A stretch of 64,000 nt of DNA from the NCBI GenBank assembly GCA_021234155.1, contig JAJEKV010000080.1, forward strand, positions 1,660,182-1,724,181. The letters run 5' to 3'. Origin of the DNA: Isoetes taiwanensis (lineage: Eukaryota; Streptophyta; Lycopodiopsida; Isoetales; Isoetaceae). The stretch's first letter is position 1. The number at the start of each line of letters is the position of its first letter. The notes beneath the pieces were generated by a model that had not been told where the DNA came from, searched no databases, and saw nothing but the letters and a program-made list of their open reading frames with translations. Made by a program: the position numbers and the translations under genes. Of the stretch, positions 1-10,339 are shown one piece after another.

Positions 1-1
1 A

Positions 2-142
2 AAAATCAACGGCCCATAAAGGGTGCACTCTAGAAATACTATTTAGTACACCTCAACGAATACAACAACGAAATCATAGAAAAACCATGTGAAAAAACGT
101 ATAAAAATCTAAAAGTAACCCCCTGTTATTGTGCTACATATT
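2..142. repeat. Inverted repeat copy, partner at 29464-29604
   Basis: This stretch is the reverse complement of 29464-29604 at near-perfect identity, with about one mismatch inside. The similarity reaches the left window edge, so the repeat probably continues outside the window. No ORF is associated with it. A related pairing (4665-5310 against roughly 27560-28625) is also inverted, so both may be edges of one larger element family inserted in opposite orientations. Seen directly by comparing the two stretches. Confidence 0.85.
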
Positions 143-167
143 GGCGCACATCGATTGTTCAGAGCAT

Positions 168-760
168 GGATTGTTTCTCTAGGGCGCAAAGTGGATGGAT
201 GTTTTGGTTGTATGATTATCATTCCAAGTTGCCAATGTTACGTAGGGTGCATATCCAATTGTTTCTCTATGGCGCAAAGTGCATGGATGTTCTGGTTGTA
301 TGATTATCATTCTGACTTTCTAATACTAGACATAGAATGCAATTGCGTGGATGCTTCATGTGAATTCCATATTGCATACAATAAAGAACATGGGGTGCAA
401 TAGTTTTGAACATGAAGCATTGTGGTAAATTTCTCTCTTGGCCTTCTTGGTGAATATCATTCCACGTTGCCAACATTAAGGAACAAGGGTGCAATAGTCT
501 TGAACACAAGAGGCATTATGGTAAATTCCTCGCTTGGCCTCCTTTCAAATTTAATAACGTAGTGTAACATGTGTCTACAGTTTCAAGGTTGTATATAGCA
601 AAGTTATTTATGTGATCTATGGCAGGCTGAACGTCAAGTGTAATGCTAGATATTCTCTACATCATACACAGAAAATTATTGCATTACGGTTCGAATTCAA
701 TTGCTATAGATATTCTCTATATGATACACATGGAAAACAAAATTGCATTAAGTTTGGACT
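168..760. repeat. Three successive diverged tandem duplications
   Basis: Three neighbouring two-copy repeats follow each other: about 170-232 repeated at 259-321 (period near 89), about 387-445 repeated at 481-540 (period near 95), and about 647-690 repeated at 707-750 (period near 60). Copies differ by substitutions and small indels, so the duplications are not recent. The short open frames here contain no recognisable domain. Confidence 0.7.
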
Positions 761-1479
761 TAACTTTTTCCCATCATTTATTTGTGGCAGAGGCCTATTG
801 CAATTTATACACAAAAGCAGGCTATCTTATTTATTTGTGCTATAGGCTGACCATGTCAGTTTGTGATATTCTTTTGAGTTTTGTATACAAATTGAATTTC
901 AATTTTTCTATGCCAGTCTATGTCTTTTCTACTGTTTTGATCTCTAAGCTCTTTTGCAGCCATTCTCAATCTCAATGACAATCTACACACATTGGTGTGG
1001 GAATATTTTTGTTGAATGGCATGAAAGCTTTTCTTAAGGAACCCTTGAAACTTTCCGATTCATCATCCATCCCTTGGGTCAGTGGCATCTGTTTTTGCCA
1101 TTGATGGCATGTTGAGACAAAGAGTATGCCATTGATGGCATGTTGAGACAAAGAGTATGTAGACACTCTAACTAAAGTTTTACCATAGTAGGTGATTATT
1201 CTAGAATGCCAATAGTATATGCCTATCTAAGAAGTGTGTGTTGAAATGTTTGTGGGGACAATGAGCAACAGATGCCATCATTGTGGGGCAGTGTCAAGGA
1301 AGGATGGCCTTGATACATTTTGTTGCAATGTTCCTTTAAATGGAGTGATGGTATTGGCATTACAGTAGGGCAAAGTACCATTCACATCTTAGCAGTCCAT
1401 TCCGTCTAAGGCAGGATTAAATCTACAACATTCCTTCAACTTACAAACTCTCATCTACCCATTTCATGTCCATGAATAA
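760..1479. other. Unannotated AT-rich DNA with one 31-bp duplication
   Basis: No gene is recognised. The only clear structure is a perfect two-copy tandem repeat with a 31-bp unit at 1097-1127 and 1128-1158. The stretch ends at a Helitron-type 3' terminus, so it may be the body of a non-autonomous Helitron. Its 5' end was not located. Confidence 0.5.
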
Positions 1480-1509
1480 TGCCCGGCATCGCCGGGCACA
1501 CGTTTCTAG
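1480..1509 (+). mobile_element. Helitron-type 3' terminus
   Basis: An 8-bp perfect stem (TGCCCGGC with GCCGGGCA, 1480-1498, three-base loop) is followed eight bases later by CTAG at 1506-1509, and the next base is T. A short GC-rich hairpin just before CTRR and insertion before a T are the known signature of Helitron 3' ends. No Rep/helicase ORF lies upstream, so this would be a non-autonomous copy. A similar terminus lies on the minus strand at 8361-8389. Confidence 0.55.
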
Positions 1510-1639
1510 TAGCTCTTAAATAGACATATTTTGGATTGAAAACTTTAAGAAATACTTAATTTTCTAAAGTAATATATTTTGGTTCATGATTTAAAACTTG
1601 AAGTTCTTCATACTAGTTGTTATTGCAACTATTTCAAGT

Positions 1640-1837
1640 GCAATACAAGAAATAATAGTTCTAAAAATTACAGAAAGTATTTTACGTATAGTACGTAAAG
1701 TACGTATTTTACGTATTTAATAAGTACTTTATAATTCCAAAAAATGTATTTAAAGTACTTTTTAAATGAGAGGTATGCATATGGTATTAATACGTTACGT
1801 ACATATAATACCCGTACCGTACTAAACTTACCTGACA
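1640..1837. repeat. ACGTA-rich low-complexity tract
   Basis: The tract contains many TACGTA/ACGTA words in an AT-rich background (for example 1684-1715 and 1790-1825). It ends abruptly where the Ty3/gypsy coding similarity begins, so it marks or lies near the broken 5' edge of that element. Confidence 0.5.
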
Positions 1838-4321
1838 ACACTGCTCCAGGGTCTGGGCCATTCAAACGGCCGCACACAGATGTTGCAGATAATGAACCTG
1901 TTGGGGCCAAAGAGCATAAGGATCTTATCAAGCACGCAAGAAGCGGCTTATGTGGGAGAATAAGTGTTTTGTTTGTTATTCAACCGATCATAAGTTTTAT
2001 GAATGCCCTACTTATCTGGAAAAGAAGAAAGGGGAAAGAAAGGAAGCTACACCTCTTCTTAAGTCTGGGACTAAGAAAGAGGACAAAAGTAAGAAAGTAG
2101 CTTCTGTTTGCGGAGATGGAAAAGGGAAGAAGGTGGCTACGGTCCGGGAAAAATCGGATATGGATTCTGTTGAGAATAGTAGTCTCTTAGGATTTTGGGC
2201 TACTATTCAAGATCAAAAAGTACATCTCTTATTCGATCCGGGCAGTGAATTTGATTTTATTTCTGCTCGCTTGGTAAAAGAACTAAAATTAACTTCTATT
2301 CCTTTATCAAGTGATGTAGAATTATCTTCTGCTTTCTTGAATGTTGCCCCTCCGCCTTCTTCATTTATGGTCAAGGATGTTGAATTTCAATTGCAAGGAT
2401 ATATATGTAAACGTTCTTTCATGGTTTCTGACCTTGGAGGTATGGATATTATTCTAGGCATGCCATGGCATAAGGCTATTAATCCTCTTATAGATTGGAA
2501 AGCGGGTATTGTTATGTTATCCTTGGAAGGGGGTAAAAAGACCTTCAAGTTTGTGAAGGATGATATTTTTTTTTTGAAGAACTGAGTTTGTCCTCACTGT
2601 GTTACAAAGCAAGTGAGGAGGAAGGAGAACTGCCCCAAAGAGACAGCGATACCTCGACACGCCACAACAAACTCACAGAAAAACTGCAACTCTACTGCTG
2701 TACAAACCGACTATCACCATCTACAACACCCAAGAAGTCCCGCCAAATGGCAAACTTTCAATCTGCTACTCCTGGGAACACCAGAAAGCTTTGAAGGATG
2801 ATATTGTTTCCCCTATTCCAACAGTTTCTGTTGTACAGTTTAAACGTTTGGCAATGAAAACTCATTTTATGTATTTGGTGGTTTTGCATTCTAAGTTTGA
2901 TGTATCCCCATTAAATGAGCTTCAAACAATCTTTTTTGCATTATTTTGATGATGTCTTTTCAAATGAAATTCCACAAACTTTGCCACCCCAACATTTGGA
3001 GGACCACAGGATTGATCTTCTTCCTAGGAAAGAACCTCCTAATCAAGCTCCTTATTGGAGAATGCATGGCCAACAAGTTGAGATTAGGCGCCAACTTGAT
3101 GAGTTACTTCAAGCTGGATTGATCCGCCATAGTTCTTCACCTTTTGGTGCTCCTATCTTGTTGGTTAAGAAAAAAGATAATTCCTGGCGCATGTGTATAG
3201 ATTATCGCGCTTTGAATAAGATAACCATAAAGAATCGGTTTCCTATACCAAGGGCGGATGATTTGTTTGATCAACTCAAGGTGCCACAGTTTTTAGCCGT
3301 CTTGATCTAAAGTCAGGGTATTGGCAACTTAAGGTTGCGCCTGAAGATGTTCATAAGACTGCGTTTAGGACAACCTTTGGACATTATGAGTTTTTGGTCA
3401 TGCTGTTTGGACTTACAAATGCGCCAGCTTCTTTTGCGAGGCTAATGGGGTGAATATTTGAAGATGTGCATGGCGTTTTTTTTTTTTTTTTTTTTTTTTT
3501 GAAGGCAGGATGTGCATGGCGTTTATGTTGTCGTGTTCTTTGATGACATATTAGTTTTTAGTAAGTCCGAGGAAGATCATTACTTGCATTTGCGGGAGGT
3601 TTTCCGTCGGTTAAAGGAGGAGTCTATTACTCTTAATCCTAAGAAAAGTATCTTTTTCCAATCGAAAATTGAATATTTGGGTCATATTGTTTGCGCTGAG
3701 GGTCTTAAAGTTGATCCCAGTAAGGTCCAAGCAATTGTGGATTGGCCTTTACCTACTTCAGTTGCTGCATTGCGTTCCTTTCTGGGTTTATGCAGTTATT
3801 ATAGGAAGTTTGTACAGAATTTTGTTCGTTTAGCTTCAGATTTATATTTGTTGCTACGAAAAGATGTTCCTTTCCAATGGAATCATAATCATCAGTTTGC
3901 TTTCCAAGTTTTAAAGGATGCCATGGTTAATCCTTATGTTCTGCGTTTGCCAAAGTTTGGTCTACCTTTCTTATTATGTGTTGATGCAAGTGGTGTGGCT
4001 TTGGGCGCGGTTTTGATGCAGGATTGTCATCCTATTGCTTATGAAAGTCGGAAGTTTTCTGACACGGAAAGTAGATATAGTGTTTATGATAAGGAATTTC
4101 TGGCTGTCATTCATGCTTTGAAAGTGTGGCGACACTATCTTATAGGGTCAACAGTTCATATTTTGACTGACCACCAAAGCATTAGGCACATTTTTTCACA
4201 GAAAACATTATCGGAAACGCAGTTGAAATGGGTTGCTTTTATGCAGCAATATGATTTCTCAGTGGATTATCGTCCTGGTAAAGAGAATGTTGTAGCTGAT
4301 GGTTGGGTAATACATTTTTGA
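1838..4321 (+). pseudogene. Ty3/gypsy retrotransposon gag-pol remnant
   Basis: The order is gag nucleocapsid, aspartic protease, reverse transcriptase, RNase H. The CCHC knuckle is visible as CFVCYSTDHKFYEC near 1965-2010. The protease active site reads LFDPGSEFDFIS near 2230-2265, where the family usually has D-S/T-G, so the third residue of the motif is abnormal. RT blocks are at 2915-3310 ([19 protein letters not shown]) and near 3535-3550, where FFDD replaces the common YVDD. RNase H begins near 3970 (CVDASGVALGAVL). Frame breaks occur near 1940, after 2585, at 3301-3310, at an in-frame TGA near 3451, and at a small insertion at 3479-3508. Coding similarity stops at 4318 just after the RNase H end; there is no integrase and no LTR was recognised. 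It is a truncated, dead copy. Confidence 0.9.
3479..3508 (-). mobile_element. Tail-only retro-insertion with 16-bp target duplication
   Basis: Inside the gypsy RT frame, about 22-25 T followed by GAAGGCAG is inserted. The 16 bases GATGTGCATGGCGTTT occur on both sides (3463-3478 and 3509-3524). Read on the minus strand this is eight bases plus a poly(A) tail, flanked by a target-site duplication of the length LINE machinery makes. It therefore looks like an extremely 5'-truncated LINE or SINE insertion. The exact edge on the T side is ambiguous by up to three bases. Confidence 0.8.
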
Positions 4322-4560
4322 CACTTCTTTTTATTTTAGATAATATTCTTTGCTCCCCACTTTTTTCTAAACCAGCCTTATTTTAGAATCGAATGCATAA
4401 GGGTTGGAATGGTGCACATTACAATTGGAGATAGTAGCAACCGACAAGATCTAGTCAGGCAGTAAGTGTTCTTTCTCTATTTATGGCTTCAGTCATATCA
4501 TTTACTAATATATTATAATTCATTTGAGTTAACACCTCATACTCTTGTTAAATAAGGCAA
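4322..4560. other. AT-rich spacer, nothing recognised
   Basis: This is non-coding AT-rich sequence between the broken gypsy element and the next repeat family. No LTR end, primer-binding site or polypurine tract was recognised. Confidence 0.4.
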
Positions 4561-5310
4561 TATATATGTTCGCATCGATCTGAGCCATCGGATCGTCATT
4601 CTGGGCAGGGACTAGCCATTATATAAGGCTCTTCTCCATTCGGGACCGGTTATCGGCGTCTTTGTCACAGCAGCAGTATACAATATTTGAAGAATAGAGA
4701 GGGGTAGCCGACCATAGGAACAATATCGGGCTACCCCGAAAAAAAGAAATGTGCACAGGCAGTATAGAAGGGTAATGGCGCAACTTCTCATCGGGATAAA
4801 AAAACCCCGCCCTTTCGGGTTTTCGAGGAAAACCCTAATGAGAAATGGTCTCCAGCAACCTTGAATGTGTTGCCTGGAGAACAGAAGGAAATGGGTCGAT
4901 GGCGAAGCCAAAAAAAGCAGGTTCTCTGAAGACGGCATAAAACCTGCAAGCAACACAAAGCACCCTAAAAAACACCCGTGAATGGTTAGAGAAAATCAAA
5001 CATGCATGGCAGTGACGAGGCAAGTCGCACAACAACAAGCCCCCAACAATAGGAGCGATAGAAACATAAGAAGAAGAACATAGCAGAAAAAAGAGAGAGC
5101 ATCACCCAATAGGGTGAAGATAAGCATCACCCAACGAGTGGAGAACAATCATGTAACAAGAAATATGTGTCACCCTCGAGGTGGAAATAAATAGCATCAC
5201 CTGCATGGAGATAGCATCACCCATAGGGTGGAGAAAAGCATCACCCCACGGGCGGAGAAATATGTGTCACCCTCGAGGTGGAAAAAAACAGCATCACCCG
5301 CAGGTGCACA
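4561..5310 (-). repeat. Copy of the TATA/hairpin repeat family
   Basis: Bases 4570-4665, including TATATAAGG, are a direct repeat of 27305-27410. Bases 4665-5310 are instead the reverse complement of roughly 28625-27560, including the stretch holding CCCGCCCTTTCGGG near 4806 and the tract at 4974-5045 that pairs with 27835-27910. The end of the block (about 5100-5310) carries eight short dyads of the form CACCC-loop-GGGTG. The mixture of direct and inverted matches means that at least two copies were rearranged. The short frames within it show no domain. Confidence 0.75.
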
Positions 5311-6582
5311 AGACACCCAAAAATTTAACCACTATAATAAACCACCGAAAAACCACTATGGATATGGTTTTTTATGCTAAACATTTTATTCTTAATAAAA
5401 ACCACATAACATAGTGGTTTTCATAACTAGTACATGGTTATGCATGTTGATTTTTTGTTATAGCATGGTTTATTAGAACCGTTGTTAGTTTTTTACATTG
5501 TTTCTAGCATCGTGGTGGTCATTCATGTTGGTTTTTTGCTAGTTTTCTATTATCACAATGTATGTTAAAAAAAATGGTTGTAGTTTGTAGCATAGTTTTC
5601 AATACAGAGTTACTTGGGGTAATCATTCATAGGTATCACCTAAAAGGATGCAGCTATCCATACTAGTTACCCATTTAAGGGATCCAAAAAACAATTGTCA
5701 TAAGTAACCGTTATCAATCCACTATAGATATAGTCTTTAGTAATTTAGCAGACTTGCCTAAACTGATGTGAAACATTATTTTGATTCTTAGCATGTCCAT
5801 GTGTCTGCCAACGTGATATAAATATGATGTGGCTTTATTTATACTGCTAGATTTCCAATCTTCTAATCGTGCGACCATGCAAATTAAAAGATTCCTATAA
5901 AAATGCCTTTGCATTCCGCCCTCTAACCGAGCATTAATTTAATTGAGCTAGAACAATGGCAATATTATAAGCCAACTTTGCGTTTAGTGCATCAAGAATC
6001 CTTTTCGGCAAAGGAAACCAGCAAAAAATGGTAAGCGTTTTGTTTTGCAGTCCGATAAGCATGTGCAAAATGGTCCACATACATTTGCAGCTCGAGAACA
6101 TCCAAGGGTGGAAGATATGCCAAATTTGCAACAAAAACCAGGAAAAGGTACCGCCTTAGCTATTCAAGAGAATATGCAAGAAAGTTACATTTGCAAGGTT
6201 TTTGTTTTAGATTGCGTAAAGATTTTTAGAGACAGATCGATAGTTTGCTATTGGATCTAAAATATCTCTTTCTCCCAATGAAGAAGAGAAGGAATGGACT
6301 CTACATTTAGGAATGCATTCCTTTTCTCTGCACCAATTCTTTTCAAACTGCTCCCTATTTCTGCTAGGCGTCTTGGTAAAAGATGCGACTTCTGAGAGGT
6401 CAAGTATTAAGAAAAATGAACGTGAGATACAAATCTCAAATTCATTCTCAGAGTCACAAGCAGTCACTAACAAACTTTTAATCATTGGACACTATAATTG
6501 CAGTGCCTGTGGATTATGGATTTGATTTAGAAGCATTGACATCCATTCGGATACTGTCGAGCTTATGTTCCGTCTAAGAAAT
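5311..6582. other. Unannotated AT-rich DNA
   Basis: No coding similarity or RNA gene is recognised. Near 5328-5430 the words AACCACTATG and CATAGTGGTT occur in inverted orientation around an A/T-rich core, a possible small foldback. The frames at 6045-6260 and 6207-6525 have no domain and no coding-like composition. Confidence 0.4.
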
Positions 6583-6712
6583 TGTGGAAAATGGGGAGCT
6601 ATAGACACGTGCCACCAAATATACGTTAGATAGATAGTGGAAAATGGGGAGCCATGGATATATGCCACCAAATATGCATTAATATAATGGAAAATGGTCT
6701 CACTTTGAGGAA
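6583..6712. repeat. Two-copy tandem repeat, about 64-bp unit
   Basis: GTGGAAAATGGGGAGC begins each unit (near 6581 and 6639), followed by a similar stretch containing TGCCACCAAATAT. A third partial start (ATGGAAAATGG) lies near 6688. Confidence 0.7.
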
Positions 6713-7011
6713 CACTTTATATGCCAAAAATGGGGCTTAACTTAGAAGCTTAAGATGCCTTGTAAATTTAATTAATATCTCATGTCACACACCTATTGCC
6801 TATTGTGAGATATGCTGAAAAGGTATTTGAGGGGCATGCATCAGACTTATTTGAGAAGATGTAGCTCAATGGCGTACTCTGCTGCTAAAAACGGGTAGAA
6901 ACATACATACCTATTGAGGTTGCACAAAGGGCACTTTATATAGATCTTGTTTTAGGTAGTACATTGGTGCCTTGGACAACTATTACATAATATGGAATGA
7001 ATGAGGATGGC

Positions 7012-7445
7012 AGCATGGCTATGCATTGCTTCAAGAATATGCAAGAGCAGGGTATAAAGTGCATGGCTATGCATTGCTTCAAGATGATATTGTCTTCCCT
7101 CTGCATACTGATAATCTAGTTTTTAAAGTCTAAAAGTATTTGGAAATGATGAAAGTAGAATATGGCATCAGAACCCTAAAGAAAATAGAAAAACCTAGGT
7201 CATCAGAACCCTAAAGAAAATAGAAAAAAACCTAGGTCATCAGAACCCTAAAGAAAATAGAAAAAAGTAGGGTTTGCATCGAAATGGATGTGGAGCAGGA
7301 GGATGTCGGCAGCCAGAAGAATTGCATCGAAATGGATGTGGAGCAGGAGGATGGCGGCAGCCCTTGTAGCCGGATTTTCTTTTGTCTTGCAGCCGAAATT
7401 TCAAGAAATGGATGTGGAGCAGGAGGATGGCGGCTGCGATCAGGC
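7012..7445. repeat. Cluster of short tandem repeats
   Basis: Three systems lie side by side. A 23-base word starting GCATGGCTATGCATTGC occurs near 7013 and 7061. A 36-38 base unit (CATCAGAACCCTAAAG...) occurs three times between about 7163 and 7265. A unit reading GAAATGGATGTGGAGCAGGA occurs three times near 7282, 7328 and 7405 and keeps an open frame with the repeated peptide MDVEQEDVG/MDVEQEDGG. No protein family is recognised, so the open frame is probably incidental. Confidence 0.7.
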
Positions 7446-8355
7446 TGCAAGATCCGGCTGTGGCATGTTCCTTCCAACAACAAGATAACAGCATGTGCAA
7501 GATAGAAGCCGACAGCCAGTTGCGTGGAGAGATTCTATGGCTTTTCTGTTTTCTCTATTTTGGCTTTCTTGGCTTTGTCTGTTCCGGATCCACCCTATTA
7601 TCTACCAAATCGTTTCCTTGTGCCCATGCCTCTGCACCAAAGATGCCTCTGCACCAAATCCGGCTGTTCTGTTTCTAAATCCATGGGGTTTATCAACCAT
7701 ATCCTTTCCATTTCTGTCATGGACGGGATCATGATGCAGATGCAGCAGAAAGGTAAAGAAAATTATACCTTCATTTGTAGCAATTTTTGTATTTTTCAAT
7801 TCTGCAGAGTATCGTCACAGAGATGCTGTATTTCGTGTAGAAGCCAAGAACTTCTTGTATCAAGATTTTAACAAAGAAATGAGATTTCTTGACGGACATA
7901 TTGTGTATCTGAGACGGCTTCCCCGTTGTGCATATTTATTTCTCTAGTTTGTTTATCATCAGGGTATTGTCAGGAATAGAATTAGCATTTTATGGTTCTT
8001 TTCCATTTGCATCCATGTATATGGGACAGCTATGCTCTTAATACCCTGTCCTGCATCTTTATTTCTCTACATGTTTGGTATGCATTTTTTTAGCTAGAGT
8101 GGTCATTTCTTGCTGTCAATAATTAACTGTTTTATGTTGAATAATGTATTTTGAACTTCTTTCTTGTAGGTGACCAAAGAAGAAGTTGATCCCTGTTGGT
8201 TCTCGAAAATGGAGCATCACAGACAAATGGTGATGATCCTATGGCTGTGTGGAAAGAAGATTCAAGGAAGGACTTCTAAGCAACTAATGCATATCGATTT
8301 CTGCATGCATATACTAGTGCTATTGATGAGTGAGTGCTTGTCATAGACCTTATCA
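7446..8355. other. Unannotated stretch with possible isolated exon
   Basis: Most of the stretch shows nothing. Around 7806-7947 on the plus strand a frame opens directly after a splice-acceptor-like TTCTGCAG and encodes about 46 residues (EYRHRDAVFRVEAKNF...) before a stop. I do not recognise it. A second acceptor-like TTGTAG lies near 8170. It could be a captured host exon, but support is weak. Confidence 0.25.
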
Positions 8356-8360
8356 TAGAA

Positions 8361-8389
8361 CTAGTAACGGTGCCCAGCGTTGCTGGGCA
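8361..8389 (-). mobile_element. Helitron-type 3' terminus
   Basis: On the minus strand the stem TGCCCAGC with GCTGGGCA (plus-strand 8371-8389, three-base loop) is followed six bases later by CTAG and then T. This matches the Helitron 3' rule. A degenerate second copy of the hairpin and the following AATTTGRGAACCT lies near 8570-8605, about 190 bp away. The element would extend to higher coordinates; no 5' end or Rep/helicase coding is seen. Confidence 0.55.
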
Positions 8390-8710
8390 TAATTTGGGAA
8401 CCTGTAAATGCTGGGAACTTGTGCATTTGCATAGGATTTCTAGGCCTTTGGATCATTTTGGGAACTGTAGAGTAACTTCTAGGTCCGCATATGTCCTAAG
8501 GGATGATGACACTATGGTATGATGTTAAAACTACTAACTAAGAAACATATGGTCTTAAATAAAGACTGCTTGCTGCGTTGTTGGGCACAATTTGAGAACC
8601 TATAAATGTTTTCAACCTCTTTGTTTCTCCAACCGACCATCCTATTCCTTATATCTGGTGTTTCTCTAACTGAGCTTCTTGTTGCTTAACTCCGGCCAAC
8701 GTCTTTGAAA

Positions 8711-8740
8711 AGGGCCATGCCCCATTGTAATGGGACACAT
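8711..8740. repeat. 30-bp direct repeat, candidate LINE target duplication (left)
   Basis: Thirty bases starting AGGGCCATGCCCC are identical at 20760-20789. The two copies bracket the minus-strand LINE: this one precedes its poly(T) by ten bases, the other follows the 5' region. Thirty bases is long for a LINE target duplication but possible. The repeat contains a small palindrome (CCCATT with AATGGG), so a dispersed-repeat origin cannot be excluded. Confidence 0.6.
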
Positions 8741-8744
8741 ATGC

Positions 8745-8751
<7 letters not shown>

Positions 8752-8782
<31 letters not shown>
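8752..8782 (-). other. Poly(T) tract, probable LINE poly(A) tail
   Basis: About 30 consecutive T on the plus strand correspond to a poly(A) tail on the minus strand, positioned between the left 30-bp repeat and the LINE 3' region. Ten bases separate it from that repeat. Confidence 0.6.
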
Positions 8783-8784
<2 letters not shown>

Positions 8785-8903
8785 GTAAGAGTGATTTTTT
8801 TCCATTAATTATTAAAAGTCATACAAAAATGCTACTAATGAGATGAGTTTTCCCATTAGTTACATCAAAACAGCAAGAGTATAATAATTAGGAACATAAA
8901 TAA

Positions 8904-9259
8904 CATTAGGGTTTTTTTGAGATTAAAAAAGGGCCTTCAAAACATGCCAACTAAGCCAAATGAAGATAAATGAACTACCAATCAGAAATCAGAGCCTGAC
9001 GGGTCCAGTCAGCAAAACTGTTATAACTAACTCACTGGATCACATTTTCTAGCATAACTATTGATAGAAAAGTCCAAATGAGCTCTCATTTAGTGCAATA
9101 GATAGATCTCATTGAGATCTTTCCAACCTTAGGTGCTTTGCACATATTTTAACCACTTTGGGATAAGTAAGCATTGCAAAGGTTTGTTTTTTCCTTAGCA
9201 ATTGCTGTAAATATTCATGTAATCTCTTTTTGCATGTAATATCAAAACTGCCTTAACCT

Positions 9260-9293
<34 letters not shown>

Positions 9294-9588
9294 AAAACTC
9301 CAAAAAATATGGTTTTTACCATTTTTTACTATCCTATGGGGCTAAAAGATATGCAAACCACCCAAGGTTGGAAAGATCTCAATGAGATCTATCTATTGCA
9401 CCAAACAAGAGCTCATTTGGACTTTCCTATCAACACTTATGCTAGAAAATGTGATCCGGTGAGTTAGTTATAACTGTTTTGCTGACTGGATTACCAGTTC
9501 TGTTTTCTGATTGGTAGTTCATATAGCTTAGTCAGCAGTTCTTAGAAGGCCCTTTTATGATCTCAAAAAATCCCTAATGGTAGCAGGA
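8904..9588. repeat. Inverted repeat, about 230-bp arms
   Basis: The left arm (8904-9137) is the diverged reverse complement of the right arm (9361-9588). The arms share AGATCTCAATGAGATC, itself near-palindromic. The spacer of about 223 bases contains a run of some 30 A near 9261-9291 on the plus strand. One reading is two LINE or SINE 3' ends in tail-to-tail orientation, the left one ending in its own poly(A); another is a foldback element inside the LINE 3' region. Confidence 0.75.
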
Positions 9589-9853
9589 CAATTTTGTTGA
9601 AAAGTGCCAAATGGAAGACTGCTTCAACCACCTAGGATGTTGAAGTAAAGTAGCTGAGAAGTACATCTTAGTGCAGCAACAGCTAAGCAGCAGCAACAGA
9701 ACTGTTTATCCCTCAGAACCTGCAATGACAAAATACCAACCAGATACTTGTGCCAAAATGTTAGACAAGATATGTTTTATCACTGAACAGTGGCAAGTGT
9801 GGCTCAAGATCATGGAGGAGGTAAGGCTAGTGGAGAGTTTGAGGAGATTGTGA

Positions 9854-10339
9854 CTAAGGTGAAGGGGATTGCATGACTTGGTCAAAAATTGCATTGTAGA
9901 CCCAATAAAAACCCGAGTCTGTTCCAAACTTGTAGCTATTAAAGTCAGAACCATTCTCCATTAGCAGCTGGTGGATGTCTTGCTTGCTCATCAGAAGTAA
10001 AAGCGTACCATAGAGATCTGCCAACATCTTGTGTGAATAGTATAACTCTCTATATCTACTCAACTGCCTCTCTGTCAGGGAATAATGATACATGAACAGG
10101 AAGCTGTACATACAGTACACTTGTATCACCTCCCTGCAATATATTTTAGCCCAAGAAGACTCATTGTTGTTGGTCCTCACATTGTATAATTTAATCTCAT
10201 CCTCTGTAGCATCTGGCCCAGGTGGTACTAGATCTGTTGCCCCTGAACTGTTACAGTATAATAATGCTTCCTGATATGTAAGCATGGTATCAAACTTGTT
10301 CTTGCCTTCTCCCCTCAGAAACTCCAAGTATTCTAGCAA
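9854..10339 (-). CDS. Open frame downstream of LINE ORF2
   Basis: About 160 codons stay open just beyond the ORF2 stop, in another frame. The frame has no ATG near its start, so it could be an ORF2 C-terminal extension reached by frameshifting, or a relic. It contains residues such as PPGPDATEDEIKLYNV. I do not recognise a domain. Its composition is protein-like and its strand agrees with the LINE. Confidence 0.4.
   Translation of the reverse strand: MLEYLEFLRGEGKNKFDTMLTYQEALLYCNSSGATDLVPPGPDATEDEIKLYNVRTNNNESSWAKIYCREVIQVYCMYSFLFMYHYSLTERQLSRYRELYYSHKMLADLYGTLLLLMSKQDIHQLLMENGSDFNSYKFGTDSGFYWVYNAIFDQVMQSPSP

Noticed and set aside
4561-5310. LTR of the adjacent Ty3/gypsy copy
   Set aside because: The same repeat family occurs at 24-28.7 kb without gypsy coding, part of it is inverted, and no primer-binding site or matching 5' copy flanks 1838-4321.
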